Assembly (NCBI GenBank): GCA_001655205.1
Contig: LPNZ01008715.1
Span: forward strand, 1 to 49,620
Length of the DNA: 49,620 bases
Direction of reading: 5' to 3'
From: Lenisia limosa
Lineage: Eukaryota; Breviatea
The notes below the pieces were generated by a model. That model was not told where the DNA came from. It was given only the letters and a program-made list of their open reading frames with translations, and did not search any database. Shown here one piece after another: positions 32,301 through 43,700 of this stretch (position 1 is its first letter; each line of letters opens with the position of its first letter). The position numbers and the translations under genes were made by a program.

Positions 32301-34550
32301 CAATGAACTCGCGCAAACTGATCCCATTGACATTTTTCATTTCATCTGGTTGGAAAGTGTAAAATAGTTTGCAATATACAACTCACTAACATTGCTTTTA
32401 TATTGTCCTACGCAAATCGATATACTATTCAAATTCAATAGTTTGAGCGTTTGTGTTCACATAATTTTTTGGTAACACCATATTGCTGGTGAACTAAAAA
32501 CTCAGATCGGGTACGACGACAACTAGACCATGACGAGGAGACTGACATGCTGACATGGCTCAATCAAACAGCTCTTATTCTTGAGAAAGCACCGGAGATA
32601 AGTATGAACTGATTAACAAAATATGTATTTCCACCAATTTATTATTGTTTGTGTGATGTACGTTACCATAAATGCAAATATAATAATATTATTCATATTG
32701 TAGCTCAAATGTTCCTCTTCAACCACCAAACTTCTTCAACCAGGTATGAACGCTTTTGTCTGTGTTTCATAATATCACAGTATTATGTTAATCCAGTTGA
32801 CAATTAAAGGGAAGATATTACAGTACAAGTCATTGGTTTATTACATACAACAAACAGTATTCAATTGCCAACGTATTTCACGGCATCAGTCCTTCTCGTC
32901 CGGTCATTGGGAGAATCCAACGTCATAGCTCACTACTTACCAAAGGTTTGAGAAAGTTAAATAATGAGTCCAAAAAATGGCAATCCATCATTATGGATAA
33001 CAAATATTGCATCAGATCATTCAGTCACTCTAAAAGTTCCTAATTAATGTGACCGCATACTTCAGATGACGATGTTCCCCTCAACGTTTCCAAGGGAGTT
33101 CTGCCATTACAACAGAGTGCTCACCACGGAAATGTTTGTTTTCTTAGTGTCTATGATTAAATACGGGTTATAACGAATTAATAATATTCTACAGTTCTAT
33201 TATTTTCATATTTATACTATTATTATGTTATTATTACAACTTCTTATCAGCTCAGTTCCTGCATGTAGATGATGTCAACATTGTTCCCATTTTGTCTTCT
33301 GCTTCTACGAATAAACCAATTGTAAGCCTCAAGTTTCTTTTTCAAAATACAGTAACTATCAAGATTTATTCAAGAAAAGAGCATGGACCGCTGACTAACA
33401 GTCCAATTGCGTCACCTTCCTTTTTTGGACTTGTGAGGTCCAGATCCACCCCTGTCACGTCATGTCGGTCTCCATCAATTTGTCGCCCACCTTCAGTTCT
33501 TGGTCTGTTGGAGATTTTAACCTGATGTCGACTGTATTATTCCCTTTTCCAATTGAAGCCTTTTTTTTGACCGATTATAATCATTATTAGAGGTACCTGG
33601 TTGCAAGAAGGAGGAACCTAAGCCGCTGTTTCAACAATTAAAAACTGTAGAACCAGAGGTAAGAATTGGCTGAGTAAGATACCCGTTTGAAAAGTTTCTA
33701 AAAATAGTTCTAATGGTAAAGAATACATATACTATATACATAATAATCTTCTAATAATACTATCTATTGTGAATCAGGTAGAATTTATTTCACAGTTCCT
33801 TGAGTACTCCTCATCTGACGAAGATGACTACTTTTCCGAAGAAGTTTCGCAGATCAACAAGCATGCAATGATGAAAAATAAATCACGTCTTTCCGGTGTG
33901 ATTTGCGTGTAAAATGATGCTACATGACATAAAAGCTGAGTATTGTTGAATAAGTATGACTGAATTGGTACAAAATATTATTCTTTTCGTTTGATATTAA
34001 GCTATAACACTGTTATATAGGTGTTCCACATTTGAAAGCAATTGCAACGAAACCTTCAATATCACCTCAAAACTATGGTAAGTCAATGGAACTTCATACA
34101 AATAATATTAGTTTTCGGAATTACAATATATTTTTCTGAATTTCATTTTAGTACAATTTTAACCAACATAGCCGCAAGACACAGTACGCCAAAGTCGCCA
34201 TGGTTTTCTGCTCCTTTGGGTGTCATTGAGACAAAAAAACCCGCAATAAAACAAGAAAAATTCCATAGGTACATCAGAGCTTAATTTATTCAATGCAGTG
34301 TGTTTATTTTTTGAGATATTTATTGGTTTTTATCATAATTATTTGTTAATAACCCAGGCCTGACAATCCAATTGAAATCCAGAGAAATGTCGAAAACGCA
34401 GATTTCACAGGTTTGTTTCAAATTCAATCATTTGTATTTTCTGAGATTTAGAGTCTAAAGAAGTGAGTATGCCGTTATTACTGTTTAGGTACATGGGGCC
34501 CTCTACACGATCTTGTCCTTATGTTTCATCGCAAAGACCTTCGCAACTAA
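20301..34550 (+). CDS. Soluble adenylyl cyclase (ADCY10 type)
   Basis: ADCY10-type enzymes make cAMP from ATP in the cytosol and flagellum and are stimulated by bicarbonate and Ca2+ in animals. More than 40 small exons join from an ATG at 20301 (MTSGRLENEKENGPAIHSLL) to a TAA at 34548-34550. Order: first class III cyclase domain (VVMADVSGFTAFTKQ, with the metal-binding Asp; LTFAGDAVICFFPE, with the second; GRVVVGHVGGHAGRWEY); a linker; second cyclase domain (EIRTVTVVFVKLY; FVGNSVRREFAVVGETVNLA); P-loop NTPase (SGGSGEGKTAIAR; IFIIFDDTHN as Walker B); winged-helix-like segment; then a long helical C-terminal part of the TPR type and low-complexity exons. This is the full ADCY10 layout. The first cyclase domain carries an acidic insert. 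One intron (about 29684-30330) contains an inverted-repeat element. Family call is firm; exon ends in the C-terminal third are approximate. Confidence 0.85.
20617..21761 (+). other. First cyclase catalytic domain (C1)
   Basis: Exons from 20617 encode GVVMADVSGFTAFTKQCRPD and SRSGDILTFAGDAVICFFPE; both metal-binding Asp residues are present. An insert of about 90 residues follows (21033-21295), ending in an acidic run (DDDTDESNDDEDDD). Then come SPFARAVWSSVHASVAIRDE, DILGVHIGITCGRVVVGHVG and RRILPRAKSGEIIAS. The block VGHVGGHAGRWEYVLTGKP is diagnostic of the soluble cyclase group. Confidence 0.85.
23655..24464 (+). other. Second cyclase domain (C2)
   Basis: Encodes LILISPDAWLRSYVTSEVAA, EIRTVTVVFVKLYLMTDT, GVLRHLAIDDKGTVAVLTFG, SIGITTGRLICCFVGNSVRR and EFAVVGETVNLAARLMSS. 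The Asn and Arg of VNLAARLM that stabilise the transition state in class III cyclases are present. As in animal ADCY10, the usual first metal-binding Asp is absent (VVFVKL). Confidence 0.85.
25027..26310 (+). other. P-loop NTPase domain of the cyclase
   Basis: Opens with INLVGRQTECQAIIYAIEAL and the Walker A motif GGSGEGKT (about 25141-25180). IFIIFDDTHNVSAEAWEAIP (25797-25885) is the Walker B region, followed by NTLWLITHRPFGGEYSAL, a sensor-like strand. This is the STAND-type ATPase that follows the cyclase domains in ADCY10 proteins. Confidence 0.8.
26925..27297 (+). other. Winged-helix-like segment after the NTPase
   Basis: Reads YPPESVLLLKMA, then SVIGRSFTVRTLVAIFPTAI and HLLRVLEKEDIVYSDDE. 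This 'S.IG..F....L...FP......L...L..LE..D' pattern is typical of the helical segment after a STAND NTPase. Confidence 0.65.
29765..30283. mobile_element. 519-bp inverted-repeat element in an adenylyl cyclase intron
   Basis: 28-nt arms at 29765-29792 and 30256-30283 are inverted copies with one mismatch (core ACCCCGG[T]TGAATGCGATC). The left arm is followed by two more direct copies of an 18-nt unit containing ATGCGATCACCAG. The element lies inside an intron of about 645 bases between exons ending MSVAIE and starting VVMRLGETSAVPAILR, which join in phase 0. It carries a coding-looking fragment and a 10-N gap just inside the right arm. Confidence 0.7.
29979..30225 (+). pseudogene. Arg/Gly-rich coding fragment inside the 29.8-30.3 kb element
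   Basis: After a polypyrimidine-AG (about 29955-29978) one frame reads INIEIVETAEEYDKRRLQVA, then charged residues (AKERQQEKARKENEVVE), then an RGG-like run (GRGRGRGRGHGRGRR), continuing open to 30232. It is richer in G+C than its surroundings, looks like an exon for a coiled coil plus a nucleic-acid-binding tail, and is not in frame with the cyclase. It has no visible start codon. Probably a captured exon; parent gene not identified. Confidence 0.4.
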
Positions 34551-34796
34551 AATTGTTTATTGTATTTCTTACTTTAGTTTCTTATTTTTATTAGTATTTT
34601 CTTGATTTTTCTTATTTTTATGTTAGAACTACATGTATATTAAATTTGAAGCATTCAAAAGTAGTTGGTTTAGTTTGATAAAAGCAAAGTGCCCAAATCT
34701 GATAAAGAACATGATATAATAATATATATAGACAAAATTTATACAACAATTTTACATTTCAATTCATTTGAATCTGCGAGCTGATAGAGGAACCTA
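34551..34796. other. Convergent intergenic region
   Basis: 246 bases, very AT-rich, between the cyclase stop and the receptor stop. No coding sequence seen. Confidence 0.6.
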
Positions 34797-37700
34797 TTAT
34801 GTTAATAGGCCGGATAATAAGCGTATTGATACCTTCTTAGTTGGAGAATCCAGATCAAGTTCACTAGGAGGCGTTGGGGGAAGAGACGTACAAATCGGAG
34901 TCAGATCAAAGTCTGTTTTACTTTGCCTGAGGTCAATCATAAAAATAGACAGTTAACAACAAATACATGCATATATTCCAATTATCTATAAATGTTAATT
35001 ATAGGTAAAAGATAACGTGAGTAATAGCTTACGTTAAGCATAATTCGCTGAGACGTTGCTCTGATTGCTTCATCATCTAGAATATCATTTACATACTCTC
35101 TCCAAATGAGATTAATACACAATTGACAATCTCTCTGCCAATATGATATTGCATTTGCACATTGTAAGCCCGCCACCTACCTCAATACTCTCTCTTTCAT
35201 CCGAAATATACTTGTTCTTTCGTCTGAGCTTTGCACCATGTTTGAAGAATCGACGAGCCAAAAGAAGACAAATACCTGCAATTGCGATCACTACAATATT
35301 AGTAACGTTGATAATCTTAAATATACCATAATTAGTCCTTTTATTTCCGTCAACAACAGTGGAGGCGACAATTGCAATCATGGATGTGATAATCAGAACA
35401 ATTGCATATAATTGAGTAAGTGGCTTCCGCAATGGCATTGTTTCACTCAGGATGAATGTATACAGACCTACAAAATTAAAACTTGACATAGCTTACATAA
35501 AACCAGGTAAATACTCGCCAGTTGTGATGCTGTCCCAGGGAAGGCCCCAACACATACAATGCCAATCACGTTTCTAAATGCTTAGACACAAAGAAACTAT
35601 TCATATCTTAAAACTGTCATATTTATTTATGAAAATTGAAATGTTAATCTTTTGGTTTTTAAAACAAGGTAAATGATAATATCTATCAATTCGTCACCCG
35701 TACCTGAATATAATATCATATATCAAGAAGTAAGGAGAGTCTCTCTGTAAGATAAACGAGAATTGCGGGAAGCAATGAGAGAATTGCCAGTTGTCATTCC
35801 TAAATGTTAATTACAATTAATGACTTACCAAGAGTATTTAATAAGAGGAATAATGAATGAGAGAGGCAAGAGAATCAACACAAAACAGAAGAACAGAGAC
35901 ATCAACAGAGCTACAATCCATGTGCTACTACCATATTTATACTGAAAAGTTAGTCGAAATTATTTAATGATGAAATGGTATTCTGCTTGGCCTACGTCTA
36001 CAGAATCTCTCACAACATTTTCGTCTCCAACATGGACAAAAACCTAATGTGTAATATTTAAAGAGAGACTGTAGAGTAAATATGGCACACCTATTTGGTG
36101 AAAATATAATATGATTATGTCTACTCTACAAAAATAATGTTACACTAGGTTGACCTACCATTAAACTGGCACATAGGCGTGAGGCAGGAATCACCATGAA
36201 GCTACACACAAGCCAAAGTCTCATGGTTAACTGGGCTATATTTGGTGGCACAACCATCTATATATTGTAAGAATGCGAGTGTAACAAAATTTGAAAAGGT
36301 ATGACACATTAAGTGGAATAGGTAATAAAACACATTAGGTAATTTGTAAAGACCAAAATTAACCAACGTTTTCATTTTCAATATAGGCGGATGCAACGCA
36401 GTTTGTTGATCTCAAAAGAGCTGTCTGTAGAAATGTAGAGGAGTGGCACGTTAAATCTGAAATATGATTTATTTGCAACATGTAAACTAAAATATACTGA
36501 AGTGATATTTGGACCATTCCTACTTGGAGTTTGTCTTTTTTCCGAAGGTGAAAGAACACTTGTTAAGTCCTATATTGTAAATGTAAAGTACACCATTATT
36601 TTAAGACTTACCAGTACAGACTTTTCAATATTCAATACTGGAGGTTTAATTGCGTTCATCTACTTTGTTAGCGGCAGTTTGAGCACATAAATTTATTATT
36701 TAACTCTGACAATTTAGAATTTCATAATTTGTTCGATTTTGTTATTGGCAAAATCTATTGTTACATTTGAAACCTACATATCCTCCTTTTGGTTTCGCTT
36801 GTGGTGTATCAATGCTCTCATTCACTTTCATAATAAATTCTAAATAATTATTGTGAAAAAAAAGGATTCCAAAATAGTTGTGTTTGTTTACACTACTTAC
36901 CAATATCAGGGACTAAGGATGAACACGTTTCATTGATAGTACATGGAGTCTTTTTCAAAATGTAGAGCCATAGAATAAAGAGTAAAACCATCTAGATGGT
37001 AAAACGGGTCATTTTACAAACTTTGGCGATGACTTCCATTGGAATAGATACAGGTAATCCAACACAACTGAAAACTGGGATTCTCTTAAAGTCCAGAGTT
37101 AATGGTGAGATGAATAGGAGAATCAACTCAATTGTAACAGGCCATCTGATTCGAACAGAGCCGATCACACTGATAATCTGAAGACAAGTAATAATCAGGG
37201 ATAAAACCCCAATTCTGAAGCTAAACGCAAGCATTAGTTCGTTTTCTTTTGGTCTGACGTATTGAATTGAAGAGAAAATAATAATTGTGCTTATTGTCAA
37301 GGACAACGCTGTAAGCAAAGGGGCATGGCGACACTTAAAGCAGTAGGTGCCTTCGGCAAAGTAATCATCCGCACATTTGGCACACAAAGTTCCAGTGTAA
37401 CCCTGAGAACAAACCTACAATTTTATTACTTCAAATAAGAACTTGAAGTTGGAATGTCCAGGACATACTTCATTTTTTTCTCCTCCAGAACACGACTCAG
37501 CAACCAAGCATTTACTTATGTCAGTTGAATCATCTGATACAATAGAACTGATCCAATATCCAGCCATGGGTACTGGAGGATCCTTGCCGTTACATAGACC
37601 GCCTAGAGATTGAGAAGGCACATTTACAATTGCTTAAGGAAAAGCCTGATATTGCTTGCTTTGGAAATCATTGTATCTGTTTCTAATATAAGAGACGTAA

Positions 37701-40700
37701 CTCCACACTTACCAGTTGGACAAGCCTCACAGACACCATCTGAAGTTCTGTAATACCCAAGGTCACAATTACACGACGACTGGCCAATGTTGAAAGTTGT
37801 CTCGAACATTGCACATGGTTGACAAGGAGCTGAGCTTGTAACTGACTGATGTGTCAAAAATTAGATTGTTGTTTTTGCACAATCTTGAAACATGTTTTCC
37901 CAATTATAGGATAGTTTTATCGCCCACCTTGAAGTAGCCTTCAGAACAGTCCTTGCAGGTGTTGCCAGAAATATCCATTTCAGTTCCTATAAGAGAGATG
38001 AATCATTGTCTACTCTTTGTGAGAAATAAAAGATCTAAAACTGAAACAATACTCACTAAATATATTGACAAAAGAAAAAAATAACAATGTGACCCAAAAC
38101 ACAGAGTTACCTTTAGGGCAAAGACAATTAAGCGTTATGTTGTCAGTGACAAATGGTATCATTCCAGGGTTACAGACGCATGCAGTGCTTTATAGTTACA
38201 AAGGAGATTTATCACGCAGAAAACTTTCATGTTAAGCATTTTAATAAATATATTTGTTGAGACAATGAGTTGCATTTATGGCTAAACCAGCATTTTGCAC
38301 AATATTTTAGATTTACCCACAAAGGTTCTTCAGAGGTCGTTGCGCCAATAGGGCAAGGTTGGCACTCGAACGATGGTAGTGGACTGATTGTGGATTAGTG
38401 ATAGCTATGTAATATGTGGGTCCTCAAAGCTCCGGACAGCATTCAAAATTCACCAGACACATCAAAACTCTCGGACAGCTTGAAGTTGACCCCTTGTATG
38501 GGTCAACAGTAGTGTTTAATACAAAACTGATTCGACAGATAAATAGAAAAAATGACCTCTTAATGTTCCCCAATTGTTTTTTTTTTCAATTTTGAGCAAG
38601 TGTCAAAAATCCGTGAAATTTGGTCTCCCGGGGGTGGCCCCTTTTGCCTTTTCACGGATTTTTTTCTTAATCTATCCCTCTTTTAGTGTTAAGAAACAAA
38701 AAATTGTACCCCCGGAGTAATTGGTTATGGATTTCCTCTTGCTTTGGCTATGTAATGGTGAAATTTGAGAGAAAAATGTTCAAAATAGTGCTTTCTACAG
38801 GGTCAAACTTTCCCGGATAGTTGCCATTTATTCCTTGAATGTGACCAATTAGAACGGTTTTGGTTATTTTTGGCAGTGACTTAATTTGGGTTTGAGCTAA
38901 GAATATGTAAAAACCGCATTCAATCCTGTGATTATGACTGAAATTACTTTCGAAAATAACATGAAAATAAAGTTTATAGTACTTTTATTGGGAAAATTCA
39001 AGCTGTCCGGGAGTTTTGATGTGTCTGGAGATTTTGAATGATGTCCGGAGCTTTGACTATATACATATATACTTTTCATAGAGCTTTGTATTCAAGTCAT
39101 ATACCATAGTATCACAGCAACAACTTTCAATTGGGGTTACAAAGATGTAATATCAAGTGTATTAAATATATAATATGCATGTAGGTAAAATCGTTAAATA
39201 ACACCAAAATTAGGTTTAACTATTAGTCGCAAAGTGAACAATACGTACCTGTAGTATCCATATTGACAAGGTAAACACTTCTCGTCCTGAAGATAGAAAC
39301 CTGCTTTGCATGCACAAATACCGTAATAAAGAACAAACCCTAAAAATGTAACAAAGAGAAAATTATAGAAAAAATAAAATAGTATTCAAACCTTTATTGC
39401 AAACGCAGCTTTCTTCAGCAACAGAAGCTGTTGTGTTTGTTGATGCGTGTTTCCTGCATGGGGTACATACTCCCATGGAAGCTGGTCGAGTATCATTCAA
39501 CTGGGAACCCTCATTATAAGACCCATGGGGGCATGGAGAGCATTGCCGTCCGTTATCGAGATCAACCAGGTAGTACCCAGGGCGGCAGGTGCAGTATCCG
39601 AGCTCCATAGTGTCACTATTATTAATTGTTTCGTTGCATGGTAGCGCAGTTATGTTTTGAGCAATTGAGCTGATTGTGAAATAAACTACTGACTTACTCA
39701 ATACCAAGATGTGGTGATGATAGTCTTAGTTGATAATCAATACCCGGCTTCAGGACCACTTTCAGACCATCAAATAAGACCTTCCCTGTGCGTGCAAAAT
39801 AAGCCTCGTTTCCTACTTGTATGAAAATACTCAATGAAGGTGTAGCATCCGCATTGGTGATACAACAAATATTTCACAAAATCTGGAAATACCTGATATG
39901 GCAGTAGGTTCTGGTGAAATTATCAAATTACATCTAAATTGTAAATAGAACTATGTAGCATTTTATCACAAGGTGAAACAACCAGACCAACTTGAGAGAT
40001 TTCTTTCCAAGTGAATTAGCTCCAACTTCTTTCCCAAAAGCAAGAATCTGACCGGTAATAGCGATTGAGTCACTTATGATGTCTCCTCGTCTTCTGTTGC
40101 TTATTGAATCCCAAAAGTCAGCCGACATCCGAGAGGGAACATTTGAGAGTGCGATCTCAGTGGGTGTCTGTTGGGCCAAGGTAAAAAATGACAATTTCCA
40201 TGTGCTAGAGTAAAATCTCCTTGAGATTGAATGCTAAGATACATTATTTTCCGTCTGCGATTGTTGCATCTTTATCAAAATAATCTCTGAAATGATAATG
40301 AATCACCATAAAAGTTCATAGAATATTATCTCTTTTCCCTCCCACCGCCTCCACAGTTAATGTTGTTGAAGATGCGGTTACAGTAATCCCATTGACAGAT
40401 ACTAAAGTTGAATTATTACGTGAAATACCAAATAATCTTCAAAACTAATATTATTTGTATATTTATACAAATATCAAAATATCAAATCAAAATTAACAAT
40501 TATGCTCTTTAGTTTATAGCATACTATCTAGAAGCAAGACCCCCCATTCAATGCAAATTGCTGGTGAGGGTAATGGGCAATACATAGTGAAAGGACTTGA
40601 TACCGAAGGTTCAGATTCGAATACTTCATCTACACAATTACAAATGCAAGTTCAATAAACGAAACAAAAGGTAAAGTCATTTTAGTTGACATTAGCATAC

Positions 40701-43700
40701 CATCTAACGATGACCATCTGCACTTTCCACCGTCAACATCTATATTGTGTCCAATCTATCTCATTGAGTAGGTAACATTTGCGCTTATGGTGAAACATGT
40801 CGATTATATTGTGATACTATTTACTAAAGGAGTCAATTCAAAGCGGTCCACCTTGAAAACATACAAATATCGATCTCATATGTATTAAATACAGTGTGAA
40901 ACAAATTTAGACAATATCACCTGATAATAAAAAAACGGTTATATTTAAAGTGTCAATCCGGAAAAGCCATTTACCAGGAAGACGGAAGAATCTGAAGCTA
41001 AAAGTGTTGACAGTTCAGCTTTTCCTAATAGGTCATCCTTAAAAGTAATATTTTTACCTTACCATTAGACTGAAGCACTTGGGGAACAATTACGTTGATT
41101 GAAGGGCTGGGTAATACGACAATTGGCGGCATTGAGGGTGCAACAAGTGATGCCGTATAGCCATTGAGAAGAATAACAGGGTGAATGAACGATGCCTCTG
41201 TCCATCCAGGGTTTTTGCCGGTAAAGTTACAGGTCTTAGTCAAAGGTTCACAATAGCCCTGGAATGATAATATTGATGTTATTATTTGTCCTCAACAGCT
41301 TGATAAATGGTGAATAGCAACTTAATATAATAACTTACAATTGCAGTTACAATAAGTCCAGAAGACTTTTGGAAACTAGTAGGAATCACCTCTCTTAGTC
41401 TACAATGTTAGATGTGGTAATAAAACTCAAAATGATTGTATAACTATATTGAAATTGTATTTATTGGAGAAGGCAGTGTTGTCAATTTAGCATACTCAAA
41501 AACAGATTCAGATTTTGTGTCCACTGCTATGTCAAAGTTACAAGTGACATTCAATGTGTCTTGAGAGGAATACAGGCCGTTGCTGCTGCAGTAAAGTAGC
41601 ATTGGATTTCGGTATATTTGAAGTTCCAATGTTAAGTTCTAAAGATGTAAATTGAAATCTGGTTATTCAATAGCCCACAAAATATGTCAATCCAATGTCA
41701 TAAAGTCCCGAATTTATCTGAGGTACATTGAATTGAATCATTGAATCGGAAAGACCAATTAAGGGTAATCTGATGATTGTACCATCCTTTCCATAAAGAA
41801 ACACTTTTTCACTGCCTGGGTTACATATCGCAGGAATTTGACCAGATATCGTCACTAAGCCGCCTGTTGAATCTGCTAACATTGGAGGGTCTATTAAAAC
41901 GCCTTCAATGACGTTGAGGGAACAGCTCAGTCTGGTAATAGCGATCATAATAGAGTCATTATCAGGTAGCATTGCAGGAGGTCCAAAATCTGTCAATAGA
42001 ATCTCATATTTGCTGTGTGATGCTAGAAAATAATTTGTTCGCTCATCATCAAGAACAGCCTGCAAAGTTTGATCATGCTCAGGCTTCAATACTCCCCTTA
42101 TGAATTCAGTTGAATTGAAATGAGAGATTTGGAATTCTCTTTCATTAGGAGAACTCGGTGTAATAATCTGAAATATTAATGATAGAAGAGAAGCCACCAA
42201 CAATTATTGAACACTGCAAGTTGTCAAATACCATTTTTGAAGGAAATTCGATTATAACATCATTTTGAATCACAACAGTTGCACCACACTAATAGTAGTG
42301 AAAACAAGTGAAACAATCTAAAAACTGGCAGATACTACAATTGCAAAGAAAGATTAAGTATTTTACAAAAAAATAATATCAAAGGATACACATTGAAGAC
42401 ATACAATATCACATCGGTCTCCAATCCATCCATCAAAACAGTTACATTTGTATGGCGCCACGCATTCTCCATACCTGTTTTGATTAACAAAATTGCTTGT
42501 GTTGTTTTTGTATATCATATTTAATACCGTGAAATTATTGCTCATATTAAGAGTACATGTAGTATATTATATGATTTAGAGTATACTATATGATATGCAA
42601 GTATGTATATTATATCATATCAAAGTATTCAATTAGTTGAACTAATTCTCCTTGAAAACAAATATAACTTCCGTTTTGCCGATAGATAGCCCAACTAACT
42701 CGCATCCCTCAGGGCACATTGTTTCGGAACAAAGTGTATTAGTTGATCCAGGGAGACATTCACAACCTCCTTTGCTGCCACACTCCATCCCCTGTAATTA
42801 TTAACATAAATATATTCCTGAATCGACAAAGAAATGATAACAGCGGGTAAAACGGAGTGGCAGTTATAATAACATAAACATTTAATCCACCAATAACTGT
42901 TTCCTAGGAAAATCACAATTTCAAAATCCAATCTAACTTGAGGGCAATTATGCTGGCCAGACGTAAAGCACATGCCTTCAGTTCCTGGAACGATGTCTAC
43001 AAGATCGCTGCATGCTACGTCTTTCACACATGCAGCTGATTGACACCATCCCGATGAATGCGATGGAGACTCCTTTGATTTGATTAGAATGTGAATGATA
43101 GTGACGATGCAATAAAATCATGTAATATTTTGGCAGTACAAAACATTCTAAATATAATTATCAAATTTCAAGATTGAATTTCAAAACGAGGAATATGGTT
43201 GAATAGATTGACCCAGAAACAGCATTCATAGTACCATGCAAGTGACTGCTGCTGCATCAGCACACTTCCCGTCAATACAGAAAGAGTCCTGGAACCTAAA
43301 ACCAATGTTAAGAAAATAATTTCATGAAATTGACTTTGTTGAAAGGCAGTAGTATATGGCAATTGATAGTTTCTGACAAGTGACATTAAAGCAGTCCACT
43401 AACCCTTGGTGCACCATGCAGTTCGCTTCCAAAATCATCTCAGAAGAGCCAGAAATAGGATTTCCTATGCTATCCACCCATCCAAAATTCACGTTACTGC
43501 AGTCTTTCTGGAGGCATTTTGATGGAGTGGCATTAGGTAATGCAATGCAGCTGCCATTTGAACTACACGTATGGCATGTTGATGAGCAAGGTTCACGGCA
43601 ACAATGACCGTCCAAACAGATGAACTCCCCACAATCCGAATCAAGTACACATGATGTGGGAAGACAGGAGTCATAATCATCCAAGATGAATTTACCATTA

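Larger units (their letters stand above)
37400..39700 (-). other. Cysteine-rich GCC2/GCC3-type repeats
   Basis: Repeated 'C.C..G.Y......C..C..G.Y' units: LGYCTCRPGYYLVD, QCSPCPHGSYNEG, CVCNKG, ICACKAGFYLQDEKCLPCQY, FECQPCPIGATTSEE, NTCKDCSEGYFK, CNCDLGYYRTSDGVCEACPT. This pattern is typical of ephrin-receptor-like/GCC repeats found next to membrane regions in protist surface proteins. A long intron within the block contains the 38.4-39.1 kb element. Confidence 0.7.

Noticed and set aside
40334-40660. Plus-strand protein-like frames (VNVVEDAVTVIPLTDTKVEL; MQIAGEGNGQYIVKGLDTEG) that could form a small plus-strand gene
   Set aside because: The minus-strand exon here joins its neighbour in phase 0 (TVEA to TPTEIALSNVPSRM) and fits the surface protein. 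The plus frames lack a start codon and supporting exons.
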